A stretch of DNA of 26,114 bases from the NCBI GenBank assembly GCA_900549545.1, contig URPA01000021.1, positions 1 to 26,114 on the forward strand, given 5' to 3'. Source of the stretch: an uncultured Eubacteriales bacterium. GTDB taxonomy: Bacteria; Bacillota; Clostridia; Oscillospirales; Oscillospiraceae. The notes beneath the pieces are model-generated. The model was not told the origin of the DNA and made no database searches. It saw only the letters and a list, made by a program, of their open reading frames with translations. Shown here piece after piece: positions 6,787-14,748 of this stretch (position 1 is the stretch's first letter; each line of letters starts with the position of its first letter). The position numbers and the translations under genes were made by a program.

Positions 6787-9066
6787 ATGGCTAAAGTAAG
6801 AAACAGCTTTAACGCAAAGTTCGTCCCCGGCGAAAGACTGCGGAAAGTAATCAAATATAATCAGGAGCTCGCCATATCCGGCAAGCGCAACCTATATACC
6901 GCGGATGATAACCAGCTGGTTTACCACTGGACCGACAAGGCCAACGGCTGCATCCCCCAGTCGGGCGATTGGGCGGAGGAGCGCTCCACCAGCTACTCTC
7001 TCGGCGATCACGCCTGCCGCGTGGATATAGGCATGGACTTCCCGCTCAACGACCAGGTGCCCTCTCATGTCGAGGGCTACGAGGCCTCCCCCTTGCAGTG
7101 GGGCAAGGACTACAAGTTCCTGCTGGAAAACTCGCCCGCTGAGATTCATCCGTTTGAATCCATCGTCGGCGAATTTCACTGGGAAATGAACGAAATTCGC
7201 AAATACTACTTCGGCGATGAGGTCCACCAGCTCGGCCGCGAGGTCCGCCAGCTCGGCGCCGGCGGCACCAGCCATGGCCACACCTGCCTTGACCTCAGCA
7301 GAGGCATAAAGGAAGGCTGGACCGGCACTCTCGCGCGCATAGAAGAGAGTCTGGCAATGTACAAGCGGCTTGACCATCCTGTAAAGGTCGAGTATCTTGA
7401 GGGCTTGAAGCTCGTCTGTGAGGGCATCATTACTTATGTGCGCAAGCACGCCGAGAAGGCCCGGGAGCTGGCCGATGCCGCCTCCGAGCCCGAGCAGAAG
7501 GCGCTCTACACGCTGGTTGCTGATGACTGCTTGCAGCTTGCGACCGGCGCGCCCCAGACCTATCATCAGGCCGTGCAGTACATTCAGTTTGCCATCATGA
7601 GCGACCGCATCGTCGGCCACGGCAACGGCTATGGCCGCCTCGACCTGTATCTCAACGATTTTCTTGTAAAGGATCTTGAGGAAAAGCGCATCACCCGCCA
7701 GCAGGCCAGAGAGTACCTGGCAGAGATGTTCCTCAAGGTGCGCGGCCAGCACTTTACCATCTGCGGCAGACTTGAAGACGGCTCAGACGCCACCTGCCCC
7801 GCAAGCTGGATTGTCCTTGAGGCGTACGACATGGTCGACGATTACAACAACATGTTCTTCATGTGGCACCCCGATGTTGACAAGGACATCATGCTCTACG
7901 CCTGCGATGTTCTCGCCCGCCACGGCGCCAGTGTCCCCACCTTCTGCAACTACGATTTGATGCGTGATGTTGAGCTTCGCTCCGGCGTTGATCCCAAGGA
8001 CGCATGGAAGGTTGCCGTGGGCGGCTGCCAGTGGTTCTGCGTTCCCGGCATGGAATACTGCGACCAGGATGTCAACGCTGTTGTCCTGCTCGACCCCATG
8101 TGGAGAGCAATGGACTATGTTATTCAGAGCGGCTGCGATGATTTTGAGGAATTTTTCGCGAAATTTACCGAGGAATTTAAGCGCACCGCCGAGGCTCTGC
8201 GCGTGTTTAAGGACGCGCAGTATAAGGTTCAGGACCGCATCTGGCCCGAGATGGCAACCTCTCTCTACTACACCGGCCCCATCGAGCGCGGCATTGACAT
8301 TACCGGCCACAGAGGCGTTGACTATCAGTACACCTCCGCGAATGTTCTGGGTATCCCCAACGTGGCGGATTCGATGCACGCTATAAAAAAGCTGGTCTTT
8401 GAGCAGAAGCAGTACAGCATGAAGCAGGTCATGGACGCCTGCGCAAGCAACTGGGAAAATAACGAGGTCATGCGCCAGCGCTTCCTGCATCAGGATAAGT
8501 TCGGCAACGACCTCGACGAGGTCGACAATCTGCTGGTCCGCATTACGGATATGATCGCCGATGTCATGGACCACACCTATAACTGCCGCGGCCAGCAGTA
8601 CCGCGCGTCCCTCTTCCAGTTCCAGGGCCACACGGCGACAAAGGTTCTCCCCGCGACCCCCGATGGCCGTTACGCCACCGAGCCGCTTGCCCATGGCTGC
8701 AACCCCACCGCCGGCAGAAATACCAGAGGGCTGCTCGCCACCGCGAACTCTCTTGCAAAGATTCATAATCAGAAATTCCTTGGCGGCACACTTCAGGTCG
8801 AGCTTCAGCCCAAATTCTTCGACGGGAAAGAGCATGTCGCGGAGTATATCAGAGACTTCGTCGAGACCTTCTTCTCTCAGAACACCTTCCAGGTCAACCT
8901 GAACATCATCGACCTGGAGAAGCTCAAGGACGCGATAGACCACCCCGAAAACCCGGATTACCAGAACATAATCATTAAGGTAACGGGCTACACCACAAGG
9001 TTTATCTGCCTTGCCAAGCCCTTCCAGGAGGAATTTGTTGGCCGCAACAACTATGGGGAAATGTAA
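6787..9066 (+). CDS. glycyl radical enzyme of unassigned subclass
   Basis: With ATG 6787 the protein has 759 residues, a normal length for glycyl radical enzymes (GREs). The C-terminal radical loop is KVTGYT with Gly734, 26 residues from the end; Lys replaces the usual Arg. The thiyl-radical Cys is most likely Cys414 in VGGCQWFCVPG. Dehydratase and decarboxylase GREs have Gly-Cys-x-Glu here and pyruvate formate-lyase has Cys-Cys, so this active site is different, with Trp416 where Glu is expected and a second Cys at 418. The final region LAKPFQEEFVGRNN matches the family ending. The start is uncertain: ATG 6772 adds five residues, and neither has an ideal ribosome site. The activase follows after two bases. 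The reaction cannot be named. A C-O, C-C or C-S bond cleavage on a sugar-like anion would suit the context. Confidence 0.93.
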   Translation: MAKVRNSFNAKFVPGERLRKVIKYNQELAISGKRNLYTADDNQLVYHWTDKANGCIPQSGDWAEERSTSYSLGDHACRVDIGMDFPLNDQVPSHVEGYEASPLQWGKDYKFLLENSPAEIHPFESIVGEFHWEMNEIRKYYFGDEVHQLGREVRQLGAGGTSHGHTCLDLSRGIKEGWTGTLARIEESLAMYKRLDHPVKVEYLEGLKLVCEGIITYVRKHAEKARELADAASEPEQKALYTLVADDCLQLATGAPQTYHQAVQYIQFAIMSDRIVGHGNGYGRLDLYLNDFLVKDLEEKRITRQQAREYLAEMFLKVRGQHFTICGRLEDGSDATCPASWIVLEAYDMVDDYNNMFFMWHPDVDKDIMLYACDVLARHGASVPTFCNYDLMRDVELRSGVDPKDAWKVAVGGCQWFCVPGMEYCDQDVNAVVLLDPMWRAMDYVIQSGCDDFEEFFAKFTEEFKRTAEALRVFKDAQYKVQDRIWPEMATSLYYTGPIERGIDITGHRGVDYQYTSANVLGIPNVADSMHAIKKLVFEQKQYSMKQVMDACASNWENNEVMRQRFLHQDKFGNDLDEVDNLLVRITDMIADVMDHTYNCRGQQYRASLFQFQGHTATKVLPATPDGRYATEPLAHGCNPTAGRNTRGLLATANSLAKIHNQKFLGGTLQVELQPKFFDGKEHVAEYIRDFVETFFSQNTFQVNLNIIDLEKLKDAIDHPENPDYQNIIIKVTGYTTRFICLAKPFQEEFVGRNNYGEM

Positions 9067-9068
9067 AG

Positions 9069-10028
9069 ATGGACGAACAGCATGCCCTGATTTTTGACAT
9101 TTACCGCGGCACCTCTCATGACGGCCCGGGACAGAGAGACACCGTCTTTTTCAAGGGCTGTCCGCTCTCCTGCACCTGGTGTCACAACCCGGAGGGCATC
9201 TCCCCACTGCCGCAGGTCTGGTGGAACGAGCGCCAATGCATTGGCTGCGGTCTCTGTCACGAAGCCTGCCCCACGGGCGCAAACATCATGCTTGATTCAG
9301 GCATAAGCATAGACCGCAGCATCTGCGTCTCCTGCGGAGCCTGCGTCCGCGCCTGCCCCGCCGAGGCCATGACCATGTGCGGCAAGGAGTGGAGCCTTGA
9401 CGAGCTTGTGAAAGAAGTTCTGAAAAACAAGCCATACTATGACAAAACCGGGGGCGGCGTAACCGCTTCCGGGGGCGAGGTCATGCTGCAACACAAATTC
9501 GCGGAGCGGTTCTTTTCCGCGCTCCATGGGCACGGCGTCACCACCGCGCTTGACACCTGCGGCTTTATCCCCTCCGCGCACTATGACAGCATCCTCCCTG
9601 TGACGGACTATGTGCTCTATGACCTCAAGCTCATTGACCCCGGGCTGCACAAAAAATTCTGCGGCGCGGACAACGCCCTCATTCTCGAAAACGCGAAAAA
9701 AATCTGCCGCAAAATATCCGACGGAAGCTACGGCGGCGAATTTTGGATTCGGACCCCGCTCATTCCCGGAGCCACCGCGACGGAAGATAATCTCATCGGC
9801 ATAGCAGAGTTTATTTTGCAGCAGCTGGGCGCGGAAAACATCTCTCGCTGGGAGCTCTGTTCCTTTAACAACAGCTGCCTCGGCAAGTACCGGCAGATGG
9901 GCAGAAAATGGGATTTTGAGGGTGTGCGCCTTTTGAAAAATGCAGAAATCAGCGCCTTGAGAAAGGCCGTTGAGAGCACAGGCTTTCCCGCGGAGAAGCT
10001 TTTTATCACCGGAATAATCGCTGAATAG
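9069..10028 (+). CDS. glycyl radical enzyme activating enzyme (radical SAM)
   Basis: A 319-residue radical-SAM activase. Cys31, Cys35 and Cys38 in FFKGCPLSCTWCHNPEG form the CxxxCxxC site for the SAM-bound [4Fe-4S] cluster. A ferredoxin-like insert follows with two more four-Cys sites (Cys57/60/63/67 and Cys86/89/92/96), as in activases of GREs other than pyruvate formate-lyase. A TGGGVTASGGE-like segment (KTGGGVTASGGEVMLQ), the SAM-binding GGE motif, lies at about residues 125-140. It makes the 5'-deoxyadenosyl radical that abstracts hydrogen from Gly734 of the upstream enzyme. The ATG is two bases after the GRE stop, with GGGGAAA upstream, so the pair is translationally linked. Confidence 0.95.
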   Translation: MDEQHALIFDIYRGTSHDGPGQRDTVFFKGCPLSCTWCHNPEGISPLPQVWWNERQCIGCGLCHEACPTGANIMLDSGISIDRSICVSCGACVRACPAEAMTMCGKEWSLDELVKEVLKNKPYYDKTGGGVTASGGEVMLQHKFAERFFSALHGHGVTTALDTCGFIPSAHYDSILPVTDYVLYDLKLIDPGLHKKFCGADNALILENAKKICRKISDGSYGGEFWIRTPLIPGATATEDNLIGIAEFILQQLGAENISRWELCSFNNSCLGKYRQMGRKWDFEGVRLLKNAEISALRKAVESTGFPAEKLFITGIIAE

Positions 10029-10039
10029 AGGTGAACCCT

Positions 10040-10951
10040 TTGAAGCGTGTAACTGTATTCGGCAGCTTCAATTACGATATGACTGCCCGCCTGGACCACT
10101 TTCCCAAGCCCGGCGAAACCCTTTTAGGCACGGATTTTACCACCGGCCCGGGCGGAAAGGGCAGCAATCAGGCCATTGCCGCCAAGCGTGCCGGCGCGAA
10201 ATTAAAATTTATCACCAAGCTCGGCGCGGACCCCTTCGGCAAGGAGGCTCTCAAGACCTTTGAGAGCGTGGGTCTGAGCACGGAGGGCGTCATTATTGAC
10301 CCCGCCGCGAACACGGGCTCCGCATTTATCCTGCTCGAGGAAAAAAGCCGGCAGAACATGATAATTGTGAACAAGGGCGCCTCCTGCTCCATCAGTCAGG
10401 AGGATATCGCCGCGGTGCAGCCCCTGCTTGAAGAGACAGACCTGCTCCTTGTCCAGCTCGAAACCAACATATCCGCGGTCGAGGCCGCGATCGATATCGT
10501 GAAAAAGGGCGGCGGAGCGGTCATTTTGAACCCCGCTCCCGCGGCAGAGCTGAGCCCCTTTATTTATCACAGCACTGATATTATCACGCCCAATGAGACC
10601 GAGGCGGAATTGCTGACCGGAATTTGTGTGGATTCTCCCGAAAGCGCCGAAAAAGCCGCCGAGGTGTTCCGCTCAAGAGGTGTTAGGCAGGTGGTCATCA
10701 CGCTTGGTTCACGCGGAGCGTATGTTCACGACGGCTCGCGCTCCGCAATCATCAAAGCCTATCCGGTAAAGCCGGTTGATACCACAGGCGCCGGGGATAC
10801 ATTCAACGGCGCAATGACAGCCGCCCTCGCGCAGGGCAAGTCCCTCTTTGACGCGGTGAACTTTGCAAACGCCGCTGCGTCTCTCTCCGTCACCCGCCCT
10901 GGTGCCGGGCTCTCGTCCCCGCTCCGGGAGGAAATCGAGTCAATCTTGTGA
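10040..10951 (+). CDS. PfkB-family carbohydrate kinase, ribokinase-like
   Basis: About 303 residues with both PfkB signatures: GGKGSNQAIAAKRAG near the start and DTTGAGDTFNGA near the end, where Asp253 is the likely catalytic base. The order of motifs (GSFNYDM, NPAPA, DIITPNETEAELLTGI, VVITLGSRGAYV) is closer to RbsK than to fructokinases or KDG kinases as I recall them. It would phosphorylate a pentose-like or related sugar with ATP. I choose TTG 10040 as the start because AGAGGTG lies six bases upstream; GTG 10031 would overlap that site and add three residues. It follows the activase after 11 bases, so it belongs to the GRE operon. The name rbsK is withheld because ribose genes are absent. 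Confidence 0.9.
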   Translation: MKRVTVFGSFNYDMTARLDHFPKPGETLLGTDFTTGPGGKGSNQAIAAKRAGAKLKFITKLGADPFGKEALKTFESVGLSTEGVIIDPAANTGSAFILLEEKSRQNMIIVNKGASCSISQEDIAAVQPLLEETDLLLVQLETNISAVEAAIDIVKKGGGAVILNPAPAAELSPFIYHSTDIITPNETEAELLTGICVDSPESAEKAAEVFRSRGVRQVVITLGSRGAYVHDGSRSAIIKAYPVKPVDTTGAGDTFNGAMTAALAQGKSLFDAVNFANAAASLSVTRPGAGLSSPLREEIESIL

Positions 10952-10953
10952 AC

Positions 10954-10971
10954 AATACTGCTTGCAGTATT
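10954..10971 (+). other. intercistronic stem-loop upstream of dctP
   Basis: AATACTG, loop CTTG, CAGTATT: a 7-bp stem between the kinase stop and the SBP ribosome site. There is no T-run after it, so it is more likely an mRNA-stability or processing element than a terminator. A second, longer hairpin follows the SBP gene. Confidence 0.5.
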
Positions 10972-11000
10972 AACAGAAAGAAAGGAAAGAAGGAACAAAA

Positions 11001-12050
11001 ATGAAAAAACTCATGTCCGTCGTACTGATCGTGGTCATGCTGCTCAGCATTTCCGCATGCGGTCAGAAAGCCCCCGCGGAAGCCCCAGCTGAGGAACCGA
11101 CCAACAGTGCCCCCGTCGAAGCAGTCGATACCCCCGTCGAAATTTCCATCGGCCACATCTACGCCCCCACACACGCAATCGGTCAGGCTTGCGACCTGTT
11201 TGCGAAAAGGGTAAACGAGCTGAGCAATGGAAGCATCACCGTGGTGGTGTATCCTTCCTCCCAGATGGGTTCTGAATCGGAAATACTGCAGCAGGTCGAG
11301 CAGGGCGCTCTTGACATGACCATCTCCGGCGGCGGTATGTACGCCGGATACAACCCCGCTGCCTCCGTCTTTGAAAGCCTCTGCATGTTCACCACAGGGG
11401 ATCAGCAGAAGCAGATTATTGACGATATGGGCGGCCTGGACTTCTTCAATGAGGTCATGGCTGACAGCAACTTTGTCGCCGTCGGCTGGATGAGCGGCGG
11501 CGCGAGAAACGTTCTCTCCAATGTCCCCATCCGCAGCTTTGATGACTTCAAGGGCCTGAATATCCGCGTCCCTGACAACAAGGTGTATGTTGACATTTTT
11601 AACGCCCTTGGCTGCAACCCCACCATCGTCGCCTGGTCTGAGGGCTACACCGCAATGCAGACCGGCATGGTCTCCGCCATTGAGGCAGGCACTGAAACTC
11701 TCGCCACCGCAAACCTTCAGGAGGTCGCAAAGTATTACACCATCACCGGCCACATCAATGTCACCAACTTCTGCAGCATGAACCGCGCCTCCTGGGAGAA
11801 GCTCTCTGATGCCCAGCAGCAGGCTGTGCTTGACGCGATGACAGAGGCCAACGAGTTCCAGCGTCAGCTCTCCACCGAGAACGAGCAGGTCTACCGTGAC
11901 CTTTTCACCGATGCCGGTATTGAAATCATCAATCTCTCCGACGAGGATATGTCCGCGCTTCAGCAGGCTGTCTCCGGGCTTGTCGTCGACACCGCCGAGC
12001 AGTTTGGCTATGCAGATCGCGTCACAGAGCTGCGCTCCTGCCTCGGTTAA
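11001..12050 (+). CDS. dctP: TRAP transporter solute-binding lipoprotein (DctP)
   Basis: A 349-residue exported lipoprotein. The signal peptide ends in SISAC with Cys20 as the lipidated residue, followed by a Pro/Ala/Glu-rich tether to about residue 45. The mature part has the DctP pattern: a start at ISIGHIYAPTHAIGQ, then QMGSESEILQQVEQGALDMT, and DFKGLNIRVPDN. Arg189 corresponds to the conserved Arg that binds the substrate's carboxylate (sulfonate or other acid groups in some members). This implies an anionic ligand. The ATG has AAGGAAAGAAGGA upstream. Flanking hairpins on both sides suggest a more abundant mRNA segment for this stoichiometrically dominant subunit. Confidence 0.93.
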   Translation: MKKLMSVVLIVVMLLSISACGQKAPAEAPAEEPTNSAPVEAVDTPVEISIGHIYAPTHAIGQACDLFAKRVNELSNGSITVVVYPSSQMGSESEILQQVEQGALDMTISGGGMYAGYNPAASVFESLCMFTTGDQQKQIIDDMGGLDFFNEVMADSNFVAVGWMSGGARNVLSNVPIRSFDDFKGLNIRVPDNKVYVDIFNALGCNPTIVAWSEGYTAMQTGMVSAIEAGTETLATANLQEVAKYYTITGHINVTNFCSMNRASWEKLSDAQQQAVLDAMTEANEFQRQLSTENEQVYRDLFTDAGIEIINLSDEDMSALQQAVSGLVVDTAEQFGYADRVTELRSCLG

Positions 12051-12072
12051 CAACAATCCATCAACTTCACGA

Positions 12073-12104
12073 CCGATACATACCTGAAATCAGGTATGTA
12101 TCGG
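12073..12104 (+). other. strong intercistronic stem-loop after dctP
   Basis: CCGATACATACCTG (12073-12086) pairs perfectly with 12091-12104 around an AAAT loop. There is no poly-T tract. The membrane-subunit gene follows after 46 bases. It probably protects the dctP message from 3' exonucleases or partly terminates transcription, giving more binding protein than permease. Confidence 0.7.
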
Positions 12105-12150
12105 CTTGGATTAAGCTTGCTTTGCTTGCTGAGCAGTCAGGAGGAATCGC

Positions 12151-12663
12151 TTGAACGTATTCAGAAAAATAGATTTTGTAATCAGCAAAATCGAAAAATA
12201 TACCGCCTGCGGTATGCTTGTCATTATAGTGCTTATTGGCGCTGCGCAAATTTTCTTCCGGTTTGTTCTCAAAAGCTCCCTTATATGGAGCGAGGAGCTC
12301 ATGCGCTATATGTTCGTATGGCTCAGCTTTCTGACGGCCTCAATAGCCGTGCGCGAACACAAACACATCTCCGTTGACTTTGTCACGAGCTTTATCCCGG
12401 CCAAAATAAACAGAATATTCTATCTTGTTTCCAGAGTCGCGATACTGGTCTATTTTTATTTCATGATTCCCGCCGGTTTTGAGCTCTGCGCCAAAACGGC
12501 GGCAAACCGCTCCACCATTTTGCCTATAACCTGGAATTTTGTATACGCGGCGCTGCCCGTCGGCATGATTCTTATGGTCATTTCACTGGTCTCTGTTTTT
12601 GCCGGCGACATGAAATTTTTCAAAGATAAGATTGAAGAAGAAAAGGAGGGTAAAAAATGTTAG
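12151..12663 (+). CDS. dctQ: TRAP transporter small membrane subunit (DctQ)
   Basis: A 170-residue protein with four hydrophobic segments and the DctQ hallmark SEELMRYMFVWLSFLTAS around residues 47-65, then REHKHISVDF. It pairs with DctM in the membrane and is needed for Na+-driven uptake. The start is TTG 12151, with a near-perfect AGGAGGA five bases upstream. Its end overlaps the dctM start by seven bases. Confidence 0.92.
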   Translation: MNVFRKIDFVISKIEKYTACGMLVIIVLIGAAQIFFRFVLKSSLIWSEELMRYMFVWLSFLTASIAVREHKHISVDFVTSFIPAKINRIFYLVSRVAILVYFYFMIPAGFELCAKTAANRSTILPITWNFVYAALPVGMILMVISLVSVFAGDMKFFKDKIEEEKEGKKC

Positions 12664-13934
12664 CTGTTGCTTTTATAGCGTTTATCCTTCTTATGATCAT
12701 CGGCACGCCGATAGCCTTCGCGATGGGGCTTTCCGGCGTTATCGGCGTCGTCAGCTGCTCCAATGTAAGCCTGCCTGTCCTTTGTCAGCAGATATGCGGC
12801 GATTTAAATTCCTTCTCGCTCATGGCGTGCCCGTTTTTCCTGCTCGCGGGTGAACTGATGAGCAAGGGCGGCCTGACCGATAAAATCGTCAATTTCTGCA
12901 ACTCCCTGCTCGGGTGGATACGCGGCGGCACCGCGATAACCACTGTCGGCGCGTGCATGGTCTTTGCCGGAATTTCCGGCTCCGGCGCAGCGGATACAAG
13001 CGCTGTCGGTTCCCTTGTGCTCCCCTCCATGCGCGAAAAGGGATATGATGACGCTTTCACCGCGTCGCTGCTGGCCACCGCCGGCGCTCTCGGCCCCATT
13101 ATTCCGCCCAGCATGAACATGATTATCTACTCCTCCATCACCGGAGACTCAGTCGGTAAGCTTTTCATGGGCGGATACATCCCCGGCTTTTTGATTGGCA
13201 TCGCCCTGATGCTTATTGCCGTGCGCTACACGAAGAAGAACAAAATAAACGACAAGGTTAAGTTTGATATTAAGCGCCTGCTGCACACCTTTCTCGGCGC
13301 TTTCGGCGCGATTATCTGCCCTGTAATCATTCTTGGCGGCATCCTCAGCGGCATTTTCACCGCAACTGAGGCCGGTATCATAGCCTGCGTTTATGCTGTT
13401 ATCTGCGGCAAGTTCATCTATAAAAAGCTCACATGGCGCGGCTTCTGGGAGGCCGTGTATGATGCCTGCAAGACGACCGGCATGGTCATGATGCTGCTCT
13501 CCACCGCCGCGATTTACGGCTATATGTTCGCAAGGGCGCAGGTCGGAACCCACCTTATCAACTGGCTCATGGCGCACAATCTCTCTACCATTGCCTTCAT
13601 GATGATAATTATGATTTTCAGCCTGTTCCTTGGCTGCTTCATGGACATGCTCGCCGCGATGATGGTCATAATGCCCGTGCTTTACCCCGTCATCTGCACT
13701 CTGGGCATCGACCCCATTCAGTTCGGTGTCATGTTCTGCATAGCCAGCGTCGTCGGCGCGGTGACGCCGCCTGTGGGCTCCTATCTCTTTATCTCCATGG
13801 GCATATGCAGCACCACAATGACAAAGATGATAAAATACGTGCTGCCGATGGTTCTGATTGTGGCCTTAGTCATGGCTCTTATTATAGTTTTCCCGCCCAC
13901 GGCAACATTCCTGCCGTCCATTTTCTACGGCTGA
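12657..13934 (+). CDS. dctM: TRAP transporter large membrane subunit (DctM)
   Basis: A 425-residue, highly hydrophobic protein with about a dozen membrane segments. It has the DctM signatures FAGISGSGAADTSAVGSLVL (about residue 101 onward) and ATAGALGPIIPPS (about 140-152). The symmetric second half contains DMLAAMMVIMPVLYPV and VVGAVTPPVGSYLF. It is the ion/substrate channel of the TRAP transporter. GAGGG precedes ATG 12657, which overlaps the dctQ stop. The three TRAP genes are complete. Family knowledge gives Na+ coupling; the substrate is not known. Confidence 0.95.
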   Translation: MLAVAFIAFILLMIIGTPIAFAMGLSGVIGVVSCSNVSLPVLCQQICGDLNSFSLMACPFFLLAGELMSKGGLTDKIVNFCNSLLGWIRGGTAITTVGACMVFAGISGSGAADTSAVGSLVLPSMREKGYDDAFTASLLATAGALGPIIPPSMNMIIYSSITGDSVGKLFMGGYIPGFLIGIALMLIAVRYTKKNKINDKVKFDIKRLLHTFLGAFGAIICPVIILGGILSGIFTATEAGIIACVYAVICGKFIYKKLTWRGFWEAVYDACKTTGMVMMLLSTAAIYGYMFARAQVGTHLINWLMAHNLSTIAFMMIIMIFSLFLGCFMDMLAAMMVIMPVLYPVICTLGIDPIQFGVMFCIASVVGAVTPPVGSYLFISMGICSTTMTKMIKYVLPMVLIVALVMALIIVFPPTATFLPSIFYG

Positions 13935-13947
13935 TACAACAAACATC

Positions 13948-13975
13948 GAGGCATAGTGTAAAAACACTATGCCTC
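13948..13975 (+). terminator. stem-loop after dctM (attenuator or weak terminator)
   Basis: GAGGCATAGTGT pairs perfectly with 13964-13975 around an AAAA loop. The downstream bases TTCCATATTG are only weakly T-rich, so read-through into the DUF4867 gene 44 bases later is likely. Confidence 0.55.
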
Positions 13976-14019
13976 TTCCATATTGCAATCAAACTAATAA
14001 TCGACCAAAAGGAGAAAAA

Positions 14020-14646
14020 ATGCGCATTTACAGCATATATGACGACGAGTTCAGGTCATACGGGAAAATAATGGACGGCTTCGATTCCGCGGAGCTTATT
14101 GCGGCAATGAAAGAAATCCCCCTGCCCGAAGCGGGCACGGATTATCTCGCGTCCATCCCGGCCCTTGAAAAATGCAGAGTATTCAGCGAGCTCGAGCTCA
14201 GCGCCTATGGCGGCCTGCCCGTGGAGCTTGGGATGTGCTGGGGGCACAACAGGACTCTCAACTGCCTTGAATACCACCGGACAAGCGAAATAAATATGGG
14301 CGCCGATGACTTTATTTTGCTGCTTGCCCACCAGCATGAGATTGAAAACGGCCTTTTATCCGTTGACAGAGTAAGGGCTTTTCAGGTTCCCGCCGGAGTA
14401 TTTGTCGAGATTTACGCCACCACCCTGCACTATGCCCCCTGCCATGTGGACGCTGAGGCCGGGTTCAGGACGGCTGTTCTGCTGCCCAGGGGAACGAATC
14501 TGCCCCTGCCGGGGGATGGCTCGCTCAGCCGCTGTGAGGACAAGCTGCTCTCGGCCTGCAACAAGTGGCTTTTGGCCCACCCGGACTCCGCCGAGGCAAA
14601 AAGCGGAAGTTATATAGGTCTTGTCGGGGATAACATCACAATTTAA
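14020..14646 (+). CDS. DUF4867 family protein (cupin-like, ureidoglycolate-lyase-like fold)
   Basis: A 208-residue soluble protein that I match to DUF4867 by its overall pattern. No enzyme activity is assigned to that family as far as I know. The core LEYHRTSEINMGADDFILLL .. RAFQVPAGVFVEIYATTLHY resembles AllA-like cupins, with His, Glu and Tyr residues that could bind a metal or a sugar acid. The start at 14020 is chosen because AAAAGGAG lies just upstream; the longer frame from 13969 would begin inside the preceding hairpin. It is last in the GRE operon and is probably an isomerase, lyase or mutarotase-like step of the same pathway. The assignment to the operon is inferred from direction and distance (85 bases from dctM). 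Confidence 0.75.
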   Translation: MRIYSIYDDEFRSYGKIMDGFDSAELIAAMKEIPLPEAGTDYLASIPALEKCRVFSELELSAYGGLPVELGMCWGHNRTLNCLEYHRTSEINMGADDFILLLAHQHEIENGLLSVDRVRAFQVPAGVFVEIYATTLHYAPCHVDAEAGFRTAVLLPRGTNLPLPGDGSLSRCEDKLLSACNKWLLAHPDSAEAKSGSYIGLVGDNITI

Positions 14647-14672
14647 TCTCCTATGCCGTCTCCCAATATGTT

Positions 14673-14701
14673 TTGCTTTTTTCCCGCCGGCATGGTAAAA
14701 T
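14673..14701 (+). promoter_or_regulatory. promoter of the tyrosine phosphatase gene
   Basis: TTGCTT (14673-14678) and TAAAAT (14696-14701) are 17 bases apart, with TG at 14693-14694 forming an extended -10. The bases CCGGCATGGTA also occur around the -10 of the promoter at 216-244. It marks the end of the GRE operon. Confidence 0.55.
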
Positions 14702-14748
14702 GTTCCGAGGTTGAATTTTGACTCAAAATAACAGCGGGGGACAGGCTT

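Noticed and set aside
7783..8943. A 386-codon minus-strand frame inside the GRE gene
   Set aside because: A shadow of the GRE reading frame; composition is typical of antisense translation.
6787..9066. Assigning the GRE as a 1,5-anhydrohexitol-6-phosphate lyase (YbiW/PflD type), isethionate lyase or diol dehydratase
   Set aside because: The context partly fits (sugar kinase, or TRAP for sulfonates), but the active-site motif lacks the Glu expected for dehydratases. The FSA-type aldolase, GldA-like or aldehyde-handling genes of those pathways are also absent here.
10890..12056. A 388-codon minus-strand frame over dctP
   Set aside because: Antisense of a confident TRAP binding-protein gene, and it crosses the kinase-dctP hairpin.
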